From Conoideocrella luteorostrata (Eukaryota; Ascomycota; Sordariomycetes; Hypocreales; Clavicipitaceae): a stretch of 64,000 nt of DNA. The notes under the pieces were generated by a model. It was not told the origin of the DNA and made no database searches. It saw only the letters and a list, made by a program, of their open reading frames with translations. Made by a program: the position numbers and the translations under genes. Location: NCBI GenBank assembly GCA_032433595.1, contig JASWJB010000013.1, positions 186,001 to 250,000 on the forward strand, in the 5' to 3' direction. This document shows positions 48,013-59,793 of the stretch, in pieces (position 1 is the first letter of the stretch; every line of letters starts with the position of its first letter).

Positions 48013-49114
48013 TTATTCACCTTTAATAGCACAATCAATCTTGTTGCAGCACTGGTCTCCGTTCTTCCAAATGCAGCTGTTCACGTCGTTCTTGATATCG
48101 CAAGGTATCTCGGTGAAGTCAAAGGCAACGCACATCTGAGGATCCTGCGAGTAAAATGTCATGGCGGGAATCTCAGCAGGGCAGGCAGGTCCCACGCCCG
48201 AAGTGAAGCCACCGAGACAGTACTTGCCGCAGGGCCATTTGCTGATGGAGAACTTGCCAGCGGTGCCGAAGCTAGCGGTGCGGCCGATGTGAACGCCATT
48301 TTGGGCGTTGTTGAGCCACTGATTTTTGTTGGCGCCGGTGGCGAGGTCTCCGTATGTGTCGCGGATGTATATCATGGTGGACGGGTCGACGGACTTGCCA
48401 GGAGTGCATTTCTCGTCATCGCAAAGTTGAAACTTGCCATATCGCTGGATCATGCTATCAGGGGCGGCGTAGTAGACATTGTCATTACGGAGGCCCAGTT
48501 TGTTGCCATTCTCAGCCCTGAGCATGTAGCACTTTCCTAGAAGCTGGTTAGTATCGTTCTTGTGGCTTTCTCACTTTCTCAGCTGCACTTGATGACCACA
48601 TACCAGTCTGTAGGCCAGAGTCGCAGTGGGGAGGCTTGGGCTTGGGCTTGCAAGTGCCATCATACCCTTCCTCTTGGCCGTCAGGGCAGACGCACTTTCC
48701 ATCAACAAGAATCTTTCCGTTCTTGCAGACTTCCTTGCACAGACTGCCGTCCCACTCAAAGCCATTTGCGCAACAGTGATACCCATGTTCAGGGCTACCA
48801 CTCAAGTCATGGCCGTCAGCGCAACAGTCAAATGCCGTCTCGGGGCTGCCAAGAAGGCGTTGACCCTTAGCGCAGCAGGCAAAGTACTTCTGGTTCTCAG
48901 TCAAGGTAGGAGCTGTACCAGCAGCGGAGCAGCTCTTGGTTGTCCTGCACTCCAGGCCGGGATCACATTCTGGGTCATCATACTCGATGCGGTTGCCAAT
49001 GATCTTGGCACCAGGGCCAACTTCAAAGGTTGGAATGTTCTTCTTGTAGTTCTTGGCCTCGAATGGTGAAGCTTGGAGAAGCATGAAGAACAAGGTGAGT
49101 GGGAGGGACTTCAT
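48013..49114 (-). CDS. Secreted cysteine-rich protein of unknown function
   Basis: Two exons (49114-48604, 48536-48013) with a 67-bp intron give 344 aa. The N-terminus (MKSLPLTLFFMLLQASPFEA) is a signal peptide. Residues about 75-165 contain repeated CC units (FACCAKGQRLLGSPETAFD, FDCCADGHDLSGSPE, YHCCANGFEWDG) ending with EGF-like spacing (CKEVCKNGKILVDGKCVC). Together they form a tandem disulfide-rich module with a GSPE repeat. The second exon (171-344) is a separate globular part (GKCYMLRAENGNKLGLR, CIWKNGDQCCNKIDC) with further Cys pairs. Secretion and disulfide-rich structure are clear; the function is not. A cell-wall or host-facing role is possible but only inferred. Its upstream neighbour is far away and unrelated. 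Confidence 0.83.
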
Positions 49115-50927
49115 CGCAGCGGTTGTTGTCTGTGAATTTGGTTATTTGAGATACTGGGGGAAAAATGTGCAGAGTGGTTCGAATTGAGAAGTGTGTGCTT
49201 TGTTGATTGCGAAAAAGAGCGAGAAGAAGCTCGATCCTTCGAGTCTTTTATACTTTTTTCTACCTCGCAAAGTAGGAGAAGTTCACCTACAGGACTCTGC
49301 CGACAGTTAGGCATACTTTCCAAGCTCATCGTTTCTCAGGCCTCGTATCGGCCAATGCACTTGTTCTTCTGCCTCGTACGTAAGTAAAAATCTGATATAT
49401 GACTCAATATGAGATAAGCGTATGTAATGTTAACCAAAATGGAAAAACAATATGCTAGCTGCAGCAGCATGTCTCATTGCTGTGGCTAGCAATGAGGAGA
49501 CGATGTGCTAAGCGTTGTACAGCTGAGCTTTGATGCGCCAGTGTTGAAGCAGCACTAGCATGCCGGTCGCAACCGCCGAGAAATCCCAAACGCAGAATTG
49601 GAAGAGCTGTCAAAACAAAAACGCCCTAGAGGCGGACTGTTTAGTCGAATTGAATTCAGCTCGGGGAGCCCGACTGAGATACCATCTGGGGAAGCATATT
49701 TGTTGAGCATGATCACTTGGGTAGACCGCAGCCTGAGATTGAGTCGAATGGAACAATGGCGACAGAAGGCGATCATACATACTCCGTCGTATCGCGCTGC
49801 ATGTACGGAGTAAGTTTTCTGCTGAATACTTCGTAACTACTCCGTAGGAAGCTGGAGGCTATTGTCACAGCTGCGCAATATCCTATTTGTGCCCGCACTA
49901 TAGAGCCTATTATGTCGTCGGCACATGTCGGCGGCTGCCTACGAACGGATTTAAACAAGCGAATAAGGCAACTAAAAAGGAAAGACATTGCAATAACGTA
50001 CCCGCATGAGCTGCACATTTGTGGCTAGACTACGGAGTACACGAGCATTACTGCCCAATTTTCTAGGTTGATTTAAAGGCACTGGTGGGTGCGCATGGTT
50101 TGTGGCGAGCTGATACTATGTTGTCATCAAGCTATCCCGCGTCGAACCCCACGGTCAATGGCGTCGCAGGAGTTCCAGCAGAAGTCTGCATCTTGGCCGA
50201 TGAGACCGTGCATAAATCACATTGATGTGTATGGTCAGAGCAGCAGCTTAATTTCGCTCTACTGTCAAGCTGCAGGACTCTACTGGCAAGCTGCGTCCAA
50301 GTTTCGGCATCCGTGAGGGGTGCAGCTCCCGTCACCGCTGCTCATGGTCGCCGACCAGCCGAAAGTATTGATCGGAACTGTGAACGAACCCGCAAATACT
50401 CAGCTGCTCTACTTGATGTGATACCAAATCCACCAGTCCAATTTATATGCCGAAAGATGTGGCCGATGACCAATGAGGCTGATTTTTTTTTTTTTTTTTT
50501 AAACCCTCCCACACCTCCAGCGAATCAAATCGAGCAGTGCGACCAGCCCAGTAGCAATACTCTAAACCAAAAATCATCATAAAGCTTCGTCTTTCTCATC
50601 GCTTCATCGGCGTTCTTTGGATGTGAAATACGAGTGTGTCATCGGTCTCCTTGTCCCCAATTGGCTGCAAGCTAGGTCCCGGCATCGGTCGGCCTTGCAT
50701 GGCTTTGGGAAGCATGACTGTGATTGTTGTACTGCATTGCATATGCGAAAGGAAGAAAGCTCCATGGTCGACATAATTGGACTGAAGTATGCGGTTGGGA
50801 CATTAGGCCCGTCTATTCCTTTCCATAGCTACACATATTTCCAAAACTCCCAACTAATATTGACGCCACCGGTCAGTTCTTGCATGCGTTCCAATGGCCC
50901 CCCTCACTTGCCCCGAATCACAACACA
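49115..50927. other. Intergenic region rich in TACTCCGTA motifs
   Basis: Three exact copies of the 9-mer within 236 bp (49804, 49838, 50031) and an imperfect one at about 49780. It also contains a poly-T run of about 18 near 50485. Short frames only; no gene supported. Confidence 0.5.
49804..50039. repeat. Cluster of three TACTCCGTA/TACGGAGTA motifs
   Basis: tacggagta at 49804, tactccgta at 49838 and tacggagta at 50031, the densest group in the window. Confidence 0.65.
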
Positions 50928-51683
50928 TCAGACCTCATCTCTAGCTGCATCCTCAATTGGTCGGCAATCCCTATTCACTCTCTCACAGCCACTCGGGCAG
51001 TCGGCGGTGACATTGAATTGCCAGCTGAAATATGCATCCGTCTCGTTCGACAGCACCTTGCCAAGGATCATAGTCTTTGTTCGTAGGCTTGAGGTGTAAC
51101 TAAACAACTCCTCGGAAGTCAGGGACATCTGTGTCCATCCACGCTCTGTCAGATGTTTAATAGAGGTCCCAAAGACCACCTCTTTGAACCCTGCCCAGCG
51201 AATTGCCGAGGCACACATAGGACACGGCTCAGCATTAGTGTACAAGGTGAGGTCTGCCCAGGCTTTCTGGATTTGGAGGGCTGACAAGTCATACGGACCA
51301 TTGGGGTCTGTGAGGATGGCGGAACAGTTATTGATGGCCGCAATTTCGCCTAATTTCACCGTGTTAGTATTCAATTGACGCTAAGTGTCATCGCAATGGA
51401 ACAAAATCTTACCATGAAGGACTGGGTTTCCAGAAGCATTATCATTAGCACCAATGCAAACCAAGTCGCCAGGGCCGCTCGTGGTATGGTTCACAATGAC
51501 GGATCCGAAGGCATTGTAAGGGCACGGCGTATGATGAACCTCATATAAAGCTTCGGTAGCTTTCCGCATCCAATAATGTCGCGTATCCGCTGAGATGCCG
51601 CCACCATCCCGGGGGGGAGATTGCCCTAGCGCAATACCCATCAAGTGCGCGGGTAGAGCCGCAACAATTAAAAGAGCTCGCAT
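50928..51683 (-). CDS. Secreted cytidine/deoxycytidylate deaminase-fold protein
   Basis: Two exons (51683-51413, 51349-50928) with a 63-bp intron give 230 aa. Residues 1-21 form a signal peptide (MRALLIVAALPAHLMGIALG). The zinc site of the CMP/dCMP deaminase superfamily is complete: HGE at 90-92 (His ligand, catalytic Glu) and PCPMC with Cys133 and Cys136. The layout is closest to the guanine/tRNA-adenosine deaminase branch. Five N-glycosylation sequons (NHT, NAS, NCS, NET, NVT) agree with passage through the secretory pathway. Most relatives are cytosolic, so an extracellular nucleoside or base deaminase for nitrogen scavenging is a reasonable inference, with the substrate unknown. It is divergent from the thioesterase gene across 697 bp. 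Confidence 0.88.
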
Positions 51684-53549
<1,866 letters not shown>

Positions 53550-55432
53550 ATGCAGCATGCACATGCACTGATAGATTTCTCACAATGACACTCACTCGGT
53601 GCCAGGTCTTATTCGACGCTATTCCATGCTACCCATAAGACCTTGAGTTTAGATTTTTCACAAATAAAATCCTATTCCATGCCTCAATGTAGTTGACGGA
53701 AGATGCGAGATAGGTGCGATTCGCTGGCTAATGGGATGGCGTGACTCCTCCTGATAAAGGATCGTTTCCTAGCCGAGCATCATTTATCGACGCACGGCGG
53801 CTCGATCGCACTCGACCTGTTAATACCGGCCGCCACAAGTGCATTCCCTGACATAGGAAATGTTGGCATCTCATCAGCCGAAGAGCATGCTCGGCGCTGG
53901 ATAACTTGCTTTTACAATGACTGCCAGGCTTAGTAACTTTGGATAATTTCCTGCAGACACCACACAAGCTACCGGGGTACCGAGGTGCAATGCCCCCTGC
54001 CTCATTACCCAACGTTGTCTCTTAATTCGGTCAGGAAAATTCCATTTCCACTAATTGCGCAATCGTACACTCTCCATCGCCCATTGGAACTTCCCATCCA
54101 CGCCTATCACCGTCCCGCGCAGGTACCATGCCCGTCAGCCCACCAGCCGCCGCCGCCGCATCTGGTTGCCCACCATTCAGGAACTCAAAGTGCCGGATTG
54201 GCCATGCCTCGAAACATCTCATCAGACCCTATAGCTAGGGACGATAACTACAGAACTTTTTGTGCGGGACACCGGCGCTGCCATGCAACCCGGCGCGAAT
54301 TGCGATAACCCCACAAGTCTGGTGTTCGTTCGTTCCCGAGACAGTTCTATTTTGCGATGCGAGCATTGCACCACTTCCGTTGAGGGCCGAATGAATGGGG
54401 TCTGCGCCATCTGCGCGCTTCCCCGGCCAAGTCGGCCAAGGCCAGTCAGTCCGGTCTTGGGATCAAGATTGTGCGGCACAGCAATAATTTCGATCTGCTA
54501 GATCGCCAAGACTGCAGTTGAGCCCCCAAACACGATGGTCCGATAAGCGACCTTCATCGACGCATCCATTCTAGGGATCGCGTTAAAAAGTTCCATGAGG
54601 ACGCGCGATGTCGAAGAACCTTGCCTATTTACCATTCTTCCATCATCCATACTCGCAAGTAGCACCCGCTGCAAATCACCGGTTTTGGCCGGCGAACTAG
54701 ACCATAAGTTTCGCCCGAGTGGCCGAGTCCACCAGCGCATCCCGGCAGGTTTGCAAACAGCCGTAGCCACTATCATTTGCACAAGCCTGACCAAATATCA
54801 ATAATACTTATTAAGGACCATGTAACGTTGTCCACCTGAGTGCCATCAGTCTACTGCCCGTTTCTGAACCAAGTTTCGAGCATACCCACAAAGGGGGGTC
54901 AGGGACACCACACCACAGCACGTTTTACCTCCCCACGATGCCGGCTTGTCCACATTGCTCTTTCACGCCCAGTGGATGGCACCCTCTAGTCGAACGACAG
55001 TGGGATTTGATGGTCAAGCAGAGTCCGGCACTACAGAGAGCGAATAGATAGTTGTGTCTATCCTCTTTCCGGCTTGTTCTACAGGAGAACCCCCCACCGG
55101 AAACATGTGTGGGGGAATTGACGATTCGGCATGTAAGTGGAGGAATTTTCAGAATTCTCTCCGCTTAAGAGTTGCCTAATTAGGCAAGTATCTATCCGTC
55201 AGTCAGTGAGATGCTGAAGGTCGGCCGAGCTATTCTGACGATGGGTATCTAGAGATAAATAGACTGTTGATTCCCTTTGTAAAGTCGATGATACTCTGTT
55301 CATTTTGTTCTACAACATCTGAAGATCCGGCCATCTTCTTGTTACAGGTCAATCTTTTCTGTATATACGTGCCTGGCTGTACATAGCAACACTTCTCTCA
55401 AGACCACCACTCATTTTACCGCATTCCTCAAA
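53550..55432. other. Intergenic region upstream of the chitinase gene
   Basis: About 1.9 kb. Short overlapping frames on both strands without domains. The region just before 55433 has a TATA-like tatatacg near 55361 and a pyrimidine-rich leader, the presumed chitinase promoter. Confidence 0.45.
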
Positions 55433-56473
55433 ATGTTTATTCGAAACGCACTGGTTGCCACTGGCCTCTTGGCTGCCCTCGTCCAGTCCGCTCCCTCCAT
55501 GGACAAGCGAGCTTCTGGAAACAAGCTCACCATCTACTGGGGCGCTGAGGACGACACCACGACACTCGACGACGTCTGCAATGACTCATCCTACGACATC
55601 GTCAACTTGGCCTTCCTCAGCCACTTCTTCTCCAACGGAGGCTACCCCAAGATGAGCATTGGCAACTTGGGCGGTCCTTCCCAGGCCCAGCGTAAGGCTG
55701 GTGCCACTGGTCTCCAAGATGGCAGCTCGCTGGTCAATGCCATCAAGAACTGTCAGAGTAAAGGCAAGCCCGTGATTCTCAGCATGGGTGGTGCAATAGA
55801 TTACTCCGACGTCAGGCTATATAACGACGATCAGGGTCGTCAGATTGCCGATACGGTGTGGAACTTGTTCCTCGGCGGTACCGACAAGAAGGAGCTGCGG
55901 CCATTCGGCGATGTCAAGCTCGATGGTGTCGATCTGGGTATGTTGACCAGCACAAACATTACAAGCCCCTTGAAAAGACATTCCCTCCACCCCCTGAGCA
56001 GCAAAACTAACCTGCTCGTAGATAACGAAACCAACGACGGAACAGGCTACCTAGCCATGACCAAACGCTTCAAGTCTAATTTCGCCAAGGACTCCTCCAA
56101 GAAATACTACATCAGCGCCGCCCCGCAATGCCCTTACCCGGATCAATCCGAACCTCTCGACGTGTGCCAGCAGCTCGACTGGGTGCAAGTCCAGTTCTAC
56201 AACAATGGAGACTGCAACATTGCGCAGAGCGGGTTCGCTCAGGCCGTCAAGAACTGGAGCAAGGGCATCGGCAGCGGCGTGAAGTTGTACATTGGCGCCC
56301 TGGCTAGTGGCGCGGACGGCGACGAAGGATATGTCAGCGCGGACACGCTGAACAAGGCCATCAACCAGGTCAAGGGGATGGGACTGCCCAACTTTGCTGG
56401 TGCTATGCTGTGGGAGGCCCAGTTGGCAGTTAAGAATGGGAATTACCAGAAGAAGATCAAGGCAAATTTGTGA
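55433..56473 (+). CDS. Secreted GH18 chitinase (class III, hevamine-like)
   Basis: Two exons (55433-55937, 56022-56473) give 318 aa. A signal peptide (1-19) is followed by a Kex2-type KR at 25-26, so the mature enzyme likely starts at Ala27. The TIM-barrel motifs are present: KPVILSMGGA (strand 3) and the catalytic DxxDxDxE signature at 164-171 (DGVDLDNE) with proton donor Glu171. The 84-bp intron falls inside that signature, is a multiple of three and has no stop. There is no chitin-binding domain or GPI signal, so this is a compact secreted endochitinase. Roles would be wall remodelling, nutrition or attack on chitinous hosts; which one cannot be told here. It is not part of the PKS cluster. 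Confidence 0.93.
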   Translation: MFIRNALVATGLLAALVQSAPSMDKRASGNKLTIYWGAEDDTTTLDDVCNDSSYDIVNLAFLSHFFSNGGYPKMSIGNLGGPSQAQRKAGATGLQDGSSLVNAIKNCQSKGKPVILSMGGAIDYSDVRLYNDDQGRQIADTVWNLFLGGTDKKELRPFGDVKLDGVDLGMLTSTNITSPLKRHSLHPLSSKTNLLVDNETNDGTGYLAMTKRFKSNFAKDSSKKYYISAAPQCPYPDQSEPLDVCQQLDWVQVQFYNNGDCNIAQSGFAQAVKNWSKGIGSGVKLYIGALASGADGDEGYVSADTLNKAINQVKGMGLPNFAGAMLWEAQLAVKNGNYQKKIKANL

Positions 56474-57251
56474 GATGTAGTTCCGTTGTTTGGGGCGGGC
56501 TCTTAATTTGTATATATTGTTTAGGTTGAATTGCTGTAAAATATTTGTAGTTAAGTGAGCCACGTCCACTTACACTATGACCCTCAATATATCGAAAACG
56601 TTGGGTACATCGGCTCCTCTGAGTGACATGTACTGCGTATGAGGGACTAATATTCACGTTTCCTTGCTGCGTCACTAGGTTCAGGTGATAGAGTTCAATT
56701 GTCTAACCGATCCCACACACACACTTCAGATATAACTATCAATGACTCGATTTATAAGGGCTAGAACTCCGGCTAAGCTATTTGTCTCTTTCTACCATGC
56801 CAAAATAGCTTCAGGGACGACTAGTAGAAGATCAGAACATGATAGGTAGGGAGATAAAACAGTCTATCTCCTGGCTCTTAGGAGCCATGGAATACATAGT
56901 TCCATCATTTTTCATGAAACAAAGGTCTCCTTCATTGCATTTCACACGGTGCTTACACGCAATAAAGTCTTATGCACAGCTTTATTCTAAAAACTCAAAG
57001 AAATTCAATTCATAGCGCCGTTGCTGCATGATGATGCATCCCCTGGCTCTTTCTTGTTACACTCTACATGAACACTACCCTGGAATTCTTCAAACGTGGC
57101 AACACAGCGGGTGTCGGTAGATATCGGTTGTTTATGTTGTAGCCAGGAATATTGCGATCCATAGCCATGTTATATGATGTTGTCGAGGGAATATGAGGTA
57201 TCTAATAATTGTATAATGGTGAAGTTGGGTGTAGGTGAGAAGGATGTGCTA
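56474..57251. other. Convergent 3' region between chitinase and IDH2
   Basis: About 780 bp between two converging genes. No gene seen; it should hold both 3' untranslated regions. Confidence 0.5.
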
Positions 57252-58805
57252 TTACAGCTTCTCGATAATGGCGGCAGCGTACTCGTGAGTCTTGGCCTTG
57301 CCACCCAGATCACCTGTCAAGGCCTTGCCCTCAGCCATGGTATCGAAGATGGCCTTCTCAATACGAGCAGCGTGCTCGGTGAGACCCATGTGTCGCAGCA
57401 TCATAATGGAGCTGAGCAGCAGGGCAGTGGGATTGGCAAGACCCTTGCCGGCAATATCAGGAGCAGAACCATGGACAGCCTCAAAAATGGAGCACTCATC
57501 ACCAATGTTGCCAGAGGGAGTAAGACCCAGGCCACCAATCAAACCAGCGCACATATCAGACAAGATGTCGCCGTAAAGGTTGGGCATAACCAAAACCTTG
57601 TCGTTGTACGGAAGAGGGTCGGTGACCATTTTCAGGCAGGTGTTATCAAGGAGCTCCTCATCGAACTCGATACCGGGAAAGTCTTTGGCAACCTCCCGGC
57701 CAACGTTGAGGAAAAGACCGTCGGACATCTTCATAATAGTAGCCTTGTGCACAACACGGACCTTGGTACGACCAACAGCCTCGGCTTGCTGAAAAGCAAA
57801 TCGGAGGACGCGCTCGGAGGCCTCGCGGGTAATAAGCTTGATAGACTGAACAACGCCATCGACGACAACGTGCTCAATACCAGAGTATTCTCCCTCAGTA
57901 TTCTCTCGGATTAGAACAGTGTCAACATTGTCGTAAGGGGTCTTGAAACCGGCGACTGATCGGCAAGGTCGCAGGTTGGCGAAGAGATTAAAGGTTCGGC
58001 GAAGAGTGAGGTTAAGAGAGACGTGGCCCTTGCCAACAGGTGTCTGTATATAAGAATTAGTCCGGCGTTCTCATTTGATGTTGCCAATTGAGTCAATGCA
58101 TGACGCAACTTACTGCGAGGGGTCCCTTGAGCGCGACCTTGTTCTTCTTGATATTCTCAATCGCAGCGTCGGGGATGGCGGTCTTGCCGTCCTTGAGGAT
58201 GGGGGTGACGTCACAGGATTCCCAAGAGATGGGGGTCTATTCAATGTAATACCAGGTACGAATAAGCAAGGCGTAATTTACGGCAAAACATGCGCATTCT
58301 GTTTGGGCGAGGGGCTGTTACATACCTTGGCGGCGGCGAAGATGTCCTTGACGGATACGGCGATCTCGGGTCCAATACCGTCACCCTCGATCAAGCTAAC
58401 CAGGAAGTTGCCCTAGGAGACGTAATTTTAGTATCGCAATTATATTTTGTACGCTATCGGGTAAGTGAATTGTTGATTTGAGTGATTTCTATTGTTGCCA
58501 TTGATCCGCGACTGCGCTATCGCAATCTTGGGCTCAACCGAAACAAGCAGGTCATGGAGTAACAAGGGCGGCCAAAAAAAAGAACGTCATGTCTAAAACG
58601 TACCTTGGCATCCTTGGTTCCCTCATACTTGGCGACTCGTTCACCAGCAGTCGAGTAGCTACGCTGTTGCGATAAAACTATCAGTCAAAAAATCCAGAGT
58701 GAAGCTTCGGGGTGTCCGTACAGCAACAGCCCAAGCAGCGCGGGGAGTGGCGCGCACGCATTGCCTGGCAATGGCAGGGCGAGAGACAGCTCGGATGGCC
58801 AGCAT
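57252..58805 (-). CDS. idh2: NAD-dependent isocitrate dehydrogenase, catalytic subunit (mitochondrial)
   Basis: Five exons (58805-58722, 58663-58604, 58412-58326, 58236-58114, 58043-57252) give 381 aa. The first about 30 residues ([19 protein letters not shown]) are basic and amphipathic, a mitochondrial targeting peptide. The mature enzyme shows [29 protein letters not shown], the substrate-binding [18 protein letters not shown] and [23 protein letters not shown] and [20 protein letters not shown]. It matches the catalytic IDH2-type subunit rather than the regulatory IDH1, which lacks the LKGPLATP and HGSAPDIAG forms. It oxidises isocitrate to 2-oxoglutarate with NAD in the TCA cycle as a hetero-oligomer with the regulatory subunit. 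The donor of intron 1 (gtacgg) is slightly off consensus, but the join is fixed by the conserved [15 protein letters not shown]. Confidence 0.95.
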
Positions 58806-59793
58806 CTTGATGTTCGTAGATGCGAGGATAGTAATTCTCAAGGGAAAGAAATCACAGGCAGCAAAGAGACGCTTGTGCAAGATAGGATGTGGAGGGAATT
58901 GAGAGAGTTCAAAAAGGCGTCGAGCATTCTTGGGTGTGGACAAATTCAGCAACTAGAAAGAAAGTGTGGCTTGCGTCTGAGTCTGCGTCAACGCCAGCAA
59001 CCTTTGTCCCTCTACTTTGTAGCAAGTCCGCTTCTTGGCCCTCTACTCAGTACCGCTCTACGCTACTTCTACCCAAGCCCAAAGTCTCTCATCAAAGGAT
59101 GTAACATGCCATGTTCGGCGGCTCCTCCGCCCCCAAAACAGCCGCAAGGGCCGGGTTTGAATGCCAGATAAAGCTCAAGCGCTCATCATCTGGCAAATAG
59201 CAGGCCACTTTACGTCCAGTATTGGGGATACCAGCCACAAAACTTTTAGGGAGACTGTGGCGTAGCCTCCAATTTTCTTCTTTTTTTTCCCTCGCTTCTA
59301 GCACTGCGATCGGTCCAGCGCCTCGGAGCCCGTCGGAGTTGCGTACATGCTCACCGAGCCGAGGATGGCCGCCAAGGTGACTGCAAGGCTGACAGGGCCT
59401 GAGCCACCAGTAGCCGAATTGCCAATCGTGGCGCGACATAAACTCACGCCACAGAAAGTAGCCTTGTGTGGCTGGTGATAATTCAATTGTAACTCGACGT
59501 CTGCGGAGGAGGGCTACTCCACGAGCTCACGTCACCGCGTCACAATACACTACACAGTGTGGTTTGGCTTGCCCAAATCGCATCTCTCATCCGCAATCCG
59601 TCGTCTGAAATCACAAGTATACTGTGTACGAATTTCTCCGGCTACTAGCGAACTTCAACCCCACTATCGCAACATCGATCGGTAGCATTCGGTGTCGTTT
59701 CATGCGATCGATGCCTTGACGTGCGACCTCGGATATCATTGATAGCATGCGGCACTCTCCCGAATGAAACGCTGCGTTTCTCAGTAGCCCATC
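58806..59793. promoter_or_regulatory. Divergent promoter region between idh2 and sec5
   Basis: About 990 bp between two outward-facing start codons of housekeeping genes. Short frames only; no extra gene. A poly-T run lies near 59280. Confidence 0.5.
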
